From Prostheceraeus crozeri (taxonomy: Eukaryota; Platyhelminthes; Polycladida; Euryleptidae), in the NCBI GenBank assembly GCA_907163375.1, contig CAJQUW010003174.1:124001-188000 (forward strand): DNA of 64,000 bases. Reading direction: 5' to 3'. This document shows, piece after piece, positions 43,260 through 54,956 of this stretch. A program made the position numbers and the translations under genes. Position 1 is the stretch's first letter, and each line of letters begins with the position of its first letter. A model generated the notes under the pieces. The model did not search any database and was not told the origin of the DNA. It saw only the letters and a list, made by a program, of their open reading frames with translations.

Positions 43260-44213
43260 CACTGTAAATCGCTCGATACCAATCACATGCAAAGGAAGCA
43301 TACCAAAATACTTTTTTGGCATATTTTTGTATATAAATTGGCATGTATTTGTATGCTTTTCGTATGTTATTTTAAAACTGGTATGCTTTACATACGAAAG
43401 GTACACCAGAACTATGTAAAAAGAAAGCATCAATGATATCCAAAGTATGTTGATATAAGGCCTTTTGTCAATCATATCACACTTATGTTACTACTGTTCT
43501 GTAAGTAGTGAGATAATGACATTCAAGAGTCAAACTTTCAATACTGAATTCGATTTTAATACATGTAACTCTAAGGCATTTCATAAATAATCAATTAGTA
43601 TTCAACTATCAACAATTATGCAATAAGTGTTAAGAGATATATAACATTATTATGCAATAAGAGATATATAAGTCAACATGGTTGCACGAACGATTATATT
43701 ATTTGAATTAGTTGATATTAATCAACTTAGTTTATAAAGTAGGATTAACTAACGTCCTGTTAAATTTGGTAGACACGTAGCAACGACGACATATTCGAGG
43801 AGCCTAAAATTCACAATAAATATAATCTAGTTAAATATCACACTATCAAAAAGAAATATTCACGACTGGCACTACTGAAAAAAAAATTAACAGTAGTATG
43901 TAATATATCTTTTTTGCTATGTGACTTAAAGGTCTACATACCACAGGCATACGAATGAGGATGAATTTGCATCGGGTTTCGTATATAAAACATACCTACA
44001 ACAAGTCGCATTTCAGTGTAAAACAGCCAATCACAGACAGAATAGTTCGCAACGCTACATGCTAATCACATACCAAAGTTAGTGAGATTTCGTATGAAAA
44101 ACATATCAGATCTCTGTAAACATACGAGAATCTCGTATCAAATGTTAGTTTCAAACTGTATGTGATTTTGGTATATGTTTGTATGTAATATTCGTATCCA
44201 GCGATTTACAGTG
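43260..44213. mobile_element. MITE family M2, copy A (954 bp, TA-flanked)
   Basis: Ends CACTGTAAATCGCTCGATAC and the inverted GTATCCAGCGATTTACAGTG, with TA at 43258-43259 and 44214-44215. The interior contains many CATACGA/TCGTATG words. Related copy at 57790-58765. No coding capacity. Confidence 0.85.
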
Positions 44214-44215
44214 TA

Positions 44216-45616
44216 CATGAGTTAGAAAATTACGTCGAAAATGCAATGTTCATACTAGTTTACTGATAAATTAGTTTCCTACCTCTCACTTATGAGGACA
44301 CTACTGCTTCACAGCCATTCAGTACGTGCGTCATTCTATTTGTAACCCGCGATGTAAATTATCGAATAATTTCGGAGGCCATGCAATGAATATCCTTTGC
44401 CAGACGGCAAAGTAGCGTGCATTCTCAGATGTTCATTCGAATGAAGTTACGGCATACATGATATGCTACTCCCCTATTGGAACACTCTAGCGCATAACTG
44501 ATAATGATAATTGCTATTATGATATCATTATGAAAAGGATCATGATTATCTGATTGCGACTGAAATGAGCTTGTGATAGGACTTGTCAGTGACCATAACA
44601 TGTGCGCAATGGTGAGGACTGAAGGTGTCAACAAATAAAACGGTCTCTACACTCCCCATATTGCTTTGATGGCATTTTATGTCATTGCCGCCCTTTGTAA
44701 CTGACAGTAAAGAATTATTATTCATTATCATAGCGCAAGACAGAAATGTAAGTTCCTTCGGCAGAGCGAGATGAGGTTCCCTTCTGAATCATATATGTGT
44801 CTCATCGGGATGTTTACCATTTATTCAGGCTGTTTCATCATCGCATTCCACGCGTGAAAACGCTTTGATATTCCACGCGTTGATATTGAACTCAGGATGT
44901 ATGATGCAAAATAATGTTTTTGTTGTTTCCCCGCCTACACCTACGATTTGAAAGAAAGACATAAGGATTTTTTAAGATTCTCATTTGTTTGAGGAGAAAA
45001 TTATTTTTCAATCATATTGACATATTGAAATCTCAATTTTTAAATTGCCATGAGGCACTGATAGCAAAACACAAGCCTATCGTTGTGAATCAGAGCGTCT
45101 CACCATCACCTGCTGGGTGTTGTGTCTATTGTCAATAGGTGATGTTGCTCTCTGACAAGCTCATCTAATTATGTATCATATTTCGTTCGTCTCTCGCATT
45201 TAATCAATATCCCTACTGTGTTCAAAGATTGATAAAAAATTGCCATAGCATGTATACAGATTTTGACAAGTGAGAATACGACTTTCTTACATATAATATC
45301 GAAGAGATTTGATAAAATAAGTTCTATTCTTATCAAATATACTTGCTATATGTCGATACGGGAGTATAACTGACCGCTTGTTTTCAAAACTAACTATCTC
45401 CTTCACAAGAAAATCGGGAAAACTCATTGCGGAAGCATAAGTGTAGTTGATCTATTTCTAATACGAGTAAATAAACAGAACTGTTGGAAAAGTTTTGAAT
45501 GACTGGCGAAGTGTCTTTGTTTTAACTCTTCCCCACCGGGTGTTGGCTGTTTTCGCTCCCCAGGAGAATTTTTTGAATATTTTTTAAACCAATAAAGCTG
45601 GACACCAGATTTCCAA
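44216..45616. other. anonymous AT-rich stretch
   Basis: No gene recognised; short direct repeats only. Confidence 0.4.
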
Positions 45617-46255
45617 TAGCTTACTTTCTACGTATTATGCAACTTTTGACCGAAGGAAAATAAATTTGGAACAACACTTTTGGCTTGAGAATTTTTTTTA
45701 AATTTGAATGTTTTGGAATATTCTGACTGATTTCGGTACATTCACTTCTACAGTAATGTATTGCAGCATAAATTCTTGGATTAATTAAGTTGAAATTCCA
45801 TAAATGATTCTTCCTATCAATATAGAGATATTCACAAATGAAAGTCCTTGAATTTAAAATTGTCTGCTTATTATGCATGCATGCTTGAAAGTTGAAATTC
45901 AAATTTCAAAAATGATTTGTACTTTTTAGCTCTGCATCAAATCAACAATTATTGAAAATTTTCCGAATCATGTTGTTTTTAGCCTCAGTTTCTTGATGAA
46001 TGTTCACCGAATTGGGTTGTTTCTTCACCTAAAGAAATAGAATAATCAAATGTGATATTTCATTTGAACTAAAAGTTTGTATTATTTGTCCTTTGACCTC
46101 ATCTAATGCAATGATGCAATCTCAGAATGATCAATGATCATCGTTGTAATGACCAACTGAATCAGATCCTTTGATTAATGTGCCATTTATTAGTTTTTGG
46201 AACCATTTTCATTTCAAATAATGATCTAATGGAAAAGTGCTTGAAATTGGCGGTT
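45617..46255. repeat. dispersed repeat R4, copy 1
   Basis: Matches the reverse complement of 58770-59297, including CTTACTTTCTACGTATTATG at one end and AAATTGGCG-TTTTTGAC at the other. Confidence 0.65.
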
Positions 46256-47691
46256 TTTGACCTTTGACCTTCACCTCAGCCCAGGGGTGACCTTAGAAAT
46301 AAACTGATGATGTTTTCATGAATCCTCTTTCAATGCCTATTCGATTGATGTGTGTTTTGGCAAAATTGGTGCAATAGTTTGGGAGATCAACAGGTCTATC
46401 GGCGAGGGCTAGGCCTATATACATGGTGTTCCAAACGTTTATCCCCATATAACAAACGGATCAAACTACAGTCCATGTTATGTGGTGTAGAGCCATCATC
46501 TACTGTAGCATTACTGCTTCTCACGTCATATCCGCAACCAGCATGCACACTTTGAGTCCGATCAGACACATTCTCTGATTGATGACTTCAGCCCAAATGA
46601 TTGAGTGATTTTTACCACAAGACTGTGTTTGTGATGCACCACTTCCAACAACACAGTAGTAACTTTCTCTTCGGATCCGTGTTTTGATGTGTAGCATTGG
46701 AACGTTCCATTTGATCCACTTTCAGGATTCAAAAACCATTGCCTGTTTTAAAAATGTTGAAAAAGCATGTCTTTTTGAGAATCTCTTCGGTATAGCAGTT
46801 TTGGGCATTTAATCTAACTTTCTATATAGAAACTGATGATTGAAGTTAAGATATTACTGCAATCATGGTATCAACTGGTCTGTGTTTTTCTGGGATCATT
46901 TCAAGGGAAGTGAATGTACTTATTAATGTAAGTTGAGATGCATTTTCAGCGCATAAAATTATAACAAAACTTCTCCTTTGGTATTAATATCCACTAGTCC
47001 TAACTCCAAAACAGAACTCCTAGGCTGAAGAAGTTCTTCATTCCAGCTTGTCAATCAATTATCGGTCGTTGAGATGTAGTCGTATTTCAATCTGCAATAA
47101 ACCGGTGCTATCATTGAAATCATCGACTTGAAAAGTACCTATGTAGTGGGCCAATTTCCCACCTGTTTGATGAGATAGCTGACATTTACAAAGATCGAGA
47201 TGGACATTCCGCCGGATACGCCTGTTGGAGGAGTTTTAGAAAAGACGCGGGATGACTTTGGTTTTTGTTTATTTCGCGGAAAATGCGGGTGCGGTTTGAA
47301 ACTTAACATTCTTTAAGTCTTTAGAACACTTTTTAAAAGAATCGTCCGCCTGACAAAGAAGGAGGTAAACAGACTGAAATTTGATACCAGTAGACCGACC
47401 GAAGAGATGCTAAATCCTATGAAGACAAATGTAGATCATTGATGTGGCATCCTTGATATCTGTGCAACAGAAATTCAGCTCAGAGTTCTTCTAGCTCTGG
47501 ATTTCAGTTCTTAGGATATCCATTAAATCCACCCATGACGTTGACAACTAATTCTATATAAGTAAGCAAGTAAGTAAGTAGTGCCTATATTTCATCATAT
47601 TGAAAATCATGCAAAGTTTATAATGTAGTTTGGTAAGTATGCAAAAAAAGTGAAAAAAGGAGAAACAAGTGTCATGATACAAGTCCATTCA
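46256..47691. other. anonymous AT-rich stretch
   Basis: No gene seen. A short (AAGT)n run lies near 47560-47582. Confidence 0.4.
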
Positions 47692-48690
47692 TCAAGGTGG
47701 CAGTAAACGGAACAAATGAATTTTGAAATCGTGAGGCAGATGCAGCTGGTTGAATGAACCGTCGTGATTTTTGGGATTGTGATGGAATGATGCAGAGGAG
47801 CATATGTTGTTCTTCAGTGGAAGCAGTAACAAAAAGTTTTTGAGCAAAATGTTTTCGACGTTCGGACAGATGCGGAAATCGCTGACATGAGCATTGCTCT
47901 CCAACAGATAAATTGCATATTAGACGATGACATTATCGCTGTAGTCTCTCAAGGTCATTGCTAATTCCCGAAGGGGGAAATACAAATGATGCAGAAGCAT
48001 ACTCCAGAATAGACCGCACGACTCCATAGTAGATGACAGTTAGCTGATCTGCAGAAAGATTAGCTTTCAGGAGACGAAGAGCAAATAGACGTTTTGTAGC
48101 AATTTTACAAACGTAGTTGATATGAGAGTTCCATGTCAGCTTGTGATTAAGAATGACACCGAGTAGCTTCATTTCCTCAACAGATGACACTTCGGAGAGA
48201 GGAACATCTTCAACGTCTGAGCATTTTTTGCAACATATTGGTTTACATTTTGCAATATTTGAAGACCACAATTTTTTGACCATTGTAATATGTTTTGGTG
48301 ATGATCTGTAACTTGGGTATTTTCAGAATATTTATAAAGCGGAATGCTGATGGTGTATCGTCAACGTATTGTGTTGTTAAGGTACCAGAATGAGATGATT
48401 TGAGTGTACCGACAACTAAACAAAAGGGCATAGGCCCAAGCACTGAACTATGTGGTACACCGGACGATGCTTCCGTTATAGCACTTGTATGACATCCTAT
48501 GCGAGTTGCTTGCATCCTGCCACCTTTGGATCCCTTTAATGAACATGTGCGAAATATTGGACGAAATCAACCTCTGTATGATGCATTTGTGGGAAAGTGT
48601 GTCAAACGCTTTGGAGTAATCATACGCAATAATCTTCATGCCAGATACTTCAGAAGATTCAATTTTCGAGTTCAATATGCTAAACTATGG
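47692..48690 (-). pseudogene. non-LTR retrotransposon reverse transcriptase, decayed
   Basis: On the minus strand the RT blocks appear in order across three frames: AYDYSKAFDTLSHKCIIQRL (palm strand with first catalytic aspartate), SSGVPHSSVLGPMPF (the usual SGVPQGSVLGP), QYVDDT (YxDD catalytic box), then LGVILNHKLTWNSHINYV and YYGVVRSILEYASASF (thumb region). At least two frameshifts separate them. 47692-47904 continues with degraded C-terminal sequence. The 5' part including endonuclease is absent, as expected for 5'-truncated LINE copies. CR1/jockey-like by motif style; clade not settled. Confidence 0.8.
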
Positions 48691-49009
48691 ATGTCCAAAA
48701 AATTAAAAAAACAAAAAATGCAGAAAACGTCATATTTTTTGTTTTAGAACAGCTCTTTTTTATCCCTAGCAATCAACTTTCCTGCATGCTTATCCAAATG
48801 TTTCTAACAGAAACTCCTCCCCCATGAGAAGCTTTTCTTACACTCACTTGTTTTTTCTGCGCTAACAAAAAGACAATTTCTTGACAGCCTTCCAACGGTT
48901 AGCCTTCCACACTCCACGAAAACTGCACAAGTAACGAAAAAGTCATTCATCCAGTAAAAATGTTCAAAACAGTCTAGCTCGAGTGATAGTGGATGCAGGT
49001 GGAGGTCCG
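48691..49009. other. anonymous spacer
   Basis: Nothing recognised. Confidence 0.4.
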
Positions 49010-49260
49010 ATGTACGAAATGAGCTCTAAAATGAGTACGAATTGAGTAGTGTGCTTTCGTACACAAAGAGTAGTAGATCTGGGACTCATTTCTCTGTCTT
49101 AGTTATTACTGAGGTTCAGCACTCTTTCTAGTACTTATTTGGCACTTAATGAGTAACAGTGTAGGCACTCTTTCGGGCCAATTTCTCCTATCGCGCATCT
49201 TGCGATCCTGCGATTACTCCTCTATCAGAACACTGAAATCCTGAAATGTTGCATCAGAGG
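49010..49260. repeat. dispersed repeat R3 with short MITE (right end CAGTG-TA)
   Basis: The MITE part ends GGCACTTAATGAGTAACAGTG at 49161 followed by TA. 49165-49250 matches 38136-38200 in inverse orientation. A further diverged copy lies near 29325-29470. Confidence 0.55.
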
Positions 49261-51120
49261 TTATCTACATTAATGACAGTTTTCACTGGTTGGGGACTTC
49301 TTTTATCCCTCAGACGACAACTGACGAGAAAATGTTCCATAGAAATAGGAGGACTTTCGCACTTGGCAACGAAATCATTTGTTCAGCATTGCGTTGACTA
49401 AAAAGAAAAAAATTCAATCGAAATTTATTGAAATATTTGAAAATATTTAACATTTTGAAATATATTTGATAATCGTCGTGATGCACCAGATAAAGAAAAT
49501 GCATGTACTTTGAAAGACAAAATTGATAAAGAAATCCAATTGCACAACCTGTGATGCGTGTCCTAATATTATCCTTCATTGGGAACACAGAAATGATTTC
49601 CCACTGTTGTTTCTACTAGTAAGAGAAATATTGCCAGTTCAGGTAAGCTCAGGCCAGTCAGAGCGAACAGTTGCAGACAGTCAGAATATGGCCCATTTTA
49701 AGCCAAAGTGGGCCATCACGTGGGGCCATCGAAGTTACTGCATGTGCTTTGCGAAATGGACAGCACAACTTTACTCATTCAAGCGTGTAATAGAGTAGTC
49801 GCATTGCATATTTTGTCAAATGCATTTTTGGTTGCAACAGAATCATTGTTTTAAATTGATTTTTACGGAAATCCGAAACTGAAACGCTGGGAGTGTAATA
49901 AAATAATGCGATTCTGCGCGCATAAATTGTCGATCTGGATTACAATTCCCGCATAAATATACAAAAAACAAACTAAGAATTCACAAAAGATATTGATGCT
50001 AACTAATTTACGCATCATTTTTGTACAGCATTTGACAAGAATCAAGTTCAAAGTTGCAAATTTATAGATCAAAAGTCAGATATTCATGAAATTAATCATG
50101 ATGGTATGACAAATGCAGTATTATAAACGCCCATGTATAATAACAAAAGAATTAACGGGTCGAGCAGCTCGAGACGGACGGGCCGGCCGGGTCTTGGCCT
50201 GAACATTTATGTAGCGCCCGGGCTCTGTCTGAGCGGGCCTGGATGGGCTGCGCCTGATAATTCATGCCCATTTACAAGTCTGCTCCTGACCTGGGCAAGA
50301 CTCAATTATCAATAAGGTACCAGAATAACTTCTTCCTAAGAACCTCGAGGAGCTGGTTTTGTGTGTCACACAGACCAGGGATCTTACACACAGTTTCCAC
50401 ACGCGGGGGGGGGCCGAGTTTAGGAGCTAACTGTTTGCTGTGGTTATGAAAGTGGTGCCGCGACATGTACTGCTTGGAAAAGATTAAAATGTTCTCGTTC
50501 ATGACAATATCTGTTTTCCTCATGCAAATCCTTCACAAAATATTTAAATAAAAAAATTCCGAAGTTCATTGACTGAAACAATAAGGCAGTCATGGATATC
50601 TCATCCCTAAAGCTCTTTTAATGTTTTAAAATTTTTATCTCTGTTTGTTTTCTGTCTTTTACCTTTACACAACCAACATTAGAGGCTCTTAAATTATCAG
50701 TTATTAGTGTCACACAGGATTGTGGAGAAAAAATGATCAAAAGAGATCGACTAAGCTGCGGAAATGAAGTGAAAGTAAATTCAAACAAAATGATTTTCAA
50801 TAATGCTGAATTGTGATGTTCCGCAATTTTATGAATACTTCTAAATTACGCAGTCACTTTCGTATCAAAGTCAATGACTGAGAATGGTTGAAGCATTGAT
50901 GATTGAAAAATATTTGATTTCGGACTCTGACGCATTTTTTAGTGAATAGATAATCGGTTACATAAGTACGCACATTTGTAATGCACTACGAATAGCCTGG
51001 TAGAAAGAAAATAGAAATTCGGTGTACTTTTACCACTTTTTAGAGTGGCAAGAAAATGATGTGTACACGAAGATGAATGTGCACCGGATATGCCCATCCT
51101 ATTCCAACATTAATAGGGAT
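49261..51120. other. anonymous stretch with a GC-rich patch
   Basis: Most is AT-rich without motifs. 50155-50255 is strongly GC-rich (GGGCCGGCCGGGTC, GCGCCCGGGCTC, AGCGGGCCTGG), resembling decayed GC-rich terminal repeats, but no partner end was found. A G9 run lies near 50405. Confidence 0.4.
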
Positions 51121-51130
51121 CAGATGAAAG

Positions 51131-51351
51131 CAATTTTTCTACATCTCCTGCGACGCACTGGGATCCGACAAAGCACTCAAACTCCTGCTTGAGTTTCTGT
51201 TTCTGTGCGAAGCGTCGAAGGGGACAATTATGTCTGCCTCTATGATCTTTCTGGTGAACCTCATTGCATCCTATACCCCTGTCTCGGTGGCGGGTGACTG
51301 CTCTGCTTCCCAGTTCCTGATTCAGTTGTGCGCTGTGATACAGAGGGAAGA
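51131..51351 (+). CDS. candidate protein-coding exon, unrecognised
   Basis: A 221-bp plus-strand frame with balanced base composition and a coding-like appearance (YISCDALGSDKALKLLLEF, then LCEASKGTIMSASMIFLVNL and QFLIQLCAVIQRE) in an AT-rich setting. A TGA lies just upstream at 51125-51127, so it would need an acceptor at AAAG|CAATTT. A consensus-like donor GA|GTGAGC follows at 51352. The peptide looks like amphipathic helices of a helical-repeat protein, but I do not recognise it. It could equally be a retroelement or pseudogene scrap. No neighbouring exon found. Confidence 0.3.
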
Positions 51352-51879
51352 GTGAGCAACAACTAAAATTATCAAATAAAATCAATTTTACTACTTTTCA
51401 GTCTGAACAGAAAACTGTCATTGTCGTTTTCTGCTTTAACTGATCTTCACTGTAGCGTTTTAGTCATCAAATGGTGACGTCGTCAAAGACGCGTAATGTT
51501 GGTGGTTTTCGCTGTTTCCAGCGTTGTACTTTTTTCATAGACCTGCCTCAAAGCCTAAAGAATGAAGCATTAAAGGCTATTTCTTCGGCCTGCATGCAGC
51601 TTTCACATGCTCACCTTACATGAATGTTTCCATAATTCACAATCATGATCAAATAGTGTTCTAATTTTTCTCCTTTTCTTTTGGGTGTTCTTTCCATGAG
51701 TGACTAGACAATGAAGTGAATGTTTTCTTGGATTTATATTACTAAAAATATTATTTTCGGATTTGAGCCATCTACATAATGAGGATTTTCGATTTTCCAA
51801 TATGTCAGCCATTTTGTTGAAGAGTCACAACAAAAAGCTATGATTATCAATTCAAAAATGTTTTTTCCCTATTTATCCA

Positions 51880-52335
51880 TTTTTGAATTATTTGTTATTT
51901 TTATGTTTATTTTTAGTACCTAATTCATTTTGCTCTATAAATTGCTTTCTATTTTGTGCTTTATTTTTTACTCAAATTTGTTTTTATTTTCTTCCATGTT
52001 GTAGTTTGTTCCTTCATTTCGAAATTTTGTATTTTCGTAATTTTTTACATTATTGTTTTCGTCATTTGTTATTTTTTTATAGTGTCCTAATCCTATCATT
52101 TGTCAATTGTGTCATTTACTTGATCTATTTTCAATTTCTAGATGGTTTTTGACTTACTTTATTTCTTAATTGATTGATTATGTAATTTTTGAAATGTGTA
52201 TTTTTTCTTGTCTTATCATTTTTACAATTTGTAGATACACATACCTGCTCCATTTTGTCTTACATTACAATATAATTTGTCTTTGTTCATATTTTATTTT
52301 TTCTTTTATTATAAACTATGTCTGCACTTTGAAAT
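51880..52335. repeat. T-rich low-complexity block
   Basis: The plus strand is strikingly T-rich and A-poor for about 450 bp (TTTTATTTTTT, TTTATTTTCTTCC and similar), producing spurious F/L/I-rich frames. No TIRs or poly-A tail of a LINE could be tied to it. Confidence 0.6.
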
Positions 52336-53424
52336 GTTCGCACACGCATTCATATCGATTGTATCAAAGAGTTTTCGAAGTTTGCATCGCATGTTTCCTT
52401 GCGTCAGAGGACTGTATTAACTAGTAGAAGCAATTAATCATCATATCACATCAATTGTTGTATTTCATCCAAGAGAACAAGCGTGGATGATGAAAATATG
52501 ACGTTTTTGGTTTACAAATTTAGAAATGTGACAAATTATTTGACACTACTTCACCCGAGCTTACTAGAGTTTCTCAATCAACTGTTTCTTGTAGTCTCGA
52601 AGGTCCGATCTTGATGTCTATGCATAATGACGCATGGGAAGCCTTATTTTAAGTGTGCTATTCATCACCGCAGTGAATAAAATCTCTAGTCACTCTTTCA
52701 TCATCGATTCACTCACATGCCGGTTAATCAATCTGAAAACTGTCCGGCGGGCGGGTTCCTGGATCCCCTCTGATAGATGTTCCTGTGATTCAATCGCTTC
52801 CAAAAATCATAACAATACAAATCGCGCATGCTCGTTCCAATGGTGATGTCAGCTCTTAGCAACTCGTTCATTTTGCTACATAGCAATGGAAAATTAGAAT
52901 TCCAGAACTTTGAATGTCCGTTCGAAATTGATGATAGATGACATGAATAAGCGATGGGTTTTGATCAGTTGCTGCATGATAGTGTCTAATGATTGACAAC
53001 GTTCGGAGCATGTTTTATTGCATTGAGAGAGTTAACGGCGAGGTTTTTGAAAGCAGGTGTTATTTACACATTTTCTGCTCCTATCTCAGTTATATATCGT
53101 GTAGAAGGATTACAGTTGCTGCATCCAAAAATGAGTGCACCAAGAATGCTGTCTGGAATGACAATCTATCCAAGTTCAGTCATGCTCAGCCGTCGAGGCG
53201 CACTTGCTCAACTTTTGAACGCATTGACTATTAAGCTTACCATGCAAGTCACTATGATGATGCTGGACATGCGTCTCTAATGGATCAGCCAAGCTGCGAC
53301 ATATGCATGTATAGGATCTTCGCTATTAGCACATGAGCCGCATCTCTAATTAAAATAGTCGGTACCTCATAGTTCACACGTACGTGTACACCCAGTTTCA
53401 GGAGATTTAGATTTTTTCTGTTGA
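52336..53424. other. anonymous spacer
   Basis: Two overlapping frames at 52989-53280 show no known motif. Nothing else seen. Confidence 0.4.
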
Positions 53425-53432
53425 ATTTAGAA

Positions 53433-54106
53433 CAGTGATGCGGAGTCGGAGTCGGACTCCGGACTCCGGCCTATAACTAGACCCGAAACATAATACAAAC
53501 AAATTATTTATCTTCGTGCATAGTTGTCATTGTCTTGATGTCAACTTTCGCTGTCAAACAAATGTACAGAGACACTGCTGAATGCAGAGCTTGTGATAAT
53601 TGAGGGAATGAACCGTGATAGTTAAAAAATGATTGTCTTTTCACTCGGTGATTTAGTAGGGAAGACAAGCCTTCCTAGCCTCGATCACACCTACGCACCA
53701 AAAGTCACATCAGAGACTAAAATTAAATACTAGCTTGTTTGAGAACATTACCTCTCACCCAAACGTTAATTGTGTGATGGCTCCTCCAAAGTGCATATTA
53801 AAATAGAAAGTGTAGTCACATTTTTGGAGAAGGATGGGGGATCTTCCTGCCTGGTAGAGACTGGAGATAAACCGTGTGAAGCACACATACGCAAGATGGG
53901 AGGAGCCGAGTCGCATGCATCCAACTTCAAGCGACATTTGATAGACTTTCATCGAAATAATTAATAATTGATACGGCAATGATCACCAAAGATAGGTTCA
54001 GGTAAGCCTATATTGATCTATGATGTATTACCAGTTCTTTCAAAAAAAGTATGCTATATATGCTTGCCATCTGGAGTCGGAGTCAGAGTCGGACTCTGCA
54101 TCCCTG
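53433..54106 (+). mobile_element. hAT-like non-autonomous element (copy 2) with 8-bp duplication
   Basis: Left TIR CAGTGATGCGGAGTCGGAGT and the inverted right TIR ACTCTGCATCCCTG. Flanks are atttagaa (53425-53432) and gtttagaa (54107-54114), an 8-bp duplication with one mismatch. The interior is homologous to 170-1318 but lacks the nested MITE. Length 674 bp. The BED-type finger remnant lies at 53770-53964. Confidence 0.85.
53770..53964 (+). pseudogene. eroded BED-type finger fragment (hAT-like copy 2)
   Basis: METGDKPCEAH-like segment (the plus strand reads VETGDKPCEAH) with a C-x2-H in place of C-x2-C, then GGAESHASNFKRHLIDFH carrying the paired histidines. Same organisation as at 542-727, stop shortly after. 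No catalytic domain, so the element must depend on a full-length relative. Confidence 0.55.
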
Positions 54107-54114
54107 GTTTAGAA

Positions 54115-54798
54115 TGCAGATTCACATAATTGTTGGATAAATTAGTAAAACTGATTTTTCTCAACTCATTGACAATCATAAATATATATATCAGTGTGGC
54201 AAGAGATATGACGATAACAAATGATTAATAGAGATTTTTCGACAAACAGTTGCGAATCGCTGGAAAATATTCGTTTGAGAATAGCAAGCAGTTGAAATAT
54301 GTAAAACATTCTTCATATGGAGCAATTTCTATCTGCTTATTGTCAGCCAACGTCAATACATCATCCGTTAATAGCAAAAAGATAAATCATTGCCTTAAGA
54401 GAATTCACATACCGCACATTGTACACGACGGCCTATTTGAATAAAGGAAAACTCAGTTAGACATTTTTTCGATCATTTTCCGATACGGATTGAAGACAAT
54501 GAGAAAACATATATCTCATGTTAAGATAAACATTGATATCAGCCTATCATCTCATTCATAGTCGAAAGAATTTTGGCAGCAGTCATTATTTGCAATTTTT
54601 CCTTCCACTTTGGGTTACACCCTGCAATTTGATGCAAAACGGCTGAATTCCTGAAATCAGACATTATGTTGAAATGTCTTATTGCTAGGTCTCTGAATAT
54701 GATCGTTCATGACCTAAATGCCGACACCTATCATCTGAAAAACCTGATGTGTATGCAAATGCACGTGCATGTAAGTCTACACAATTCATATCTAACGA
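54115..54798. other. anonymous spacer
   Basis: No feature recognised. Confidence 0.4.
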
Positions 54799-54956
54799 GA
54801 CACCAACACCCTTGATTCCCCGACCGCACTCGCCGACCTAGGAATCGAACATAAGTCCGCAGTGGAGACGAGCTCGCACCTTCTTCACTAGGCCACGCTG
54901 ACGGTTCAAAAGGAATGCGAGTGAAGGCAGAAGTCAAGGGTGTTGGTGTCTTGTAT
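54799..54956 (-). other. tRNA-like sequence inside a 19-bp foldback
   Basis: The minus strand from about 54903 has CGTCAGC, pairing at six of seven positions (two of them G-T wobbles) with a downstream GTCGGCG as an acceptor stem, TGGCCTAGTGAAGAAGG as A box and TGTTCGATTCC as B box. The whole is bracketed by GACACCAACACCCTTGA and its inverted copy TCAAGGGTGTTGGTGTC. SINE head or tRNA pseudogene captured in a foldback are both possible; the anticodon arm is poor. Confidence 0.5.

Noticed and set aside
51880..52424. F/L-rich frames that look like membrane proteins
   Set aside because: Produced by a T-rich low-complexity block.
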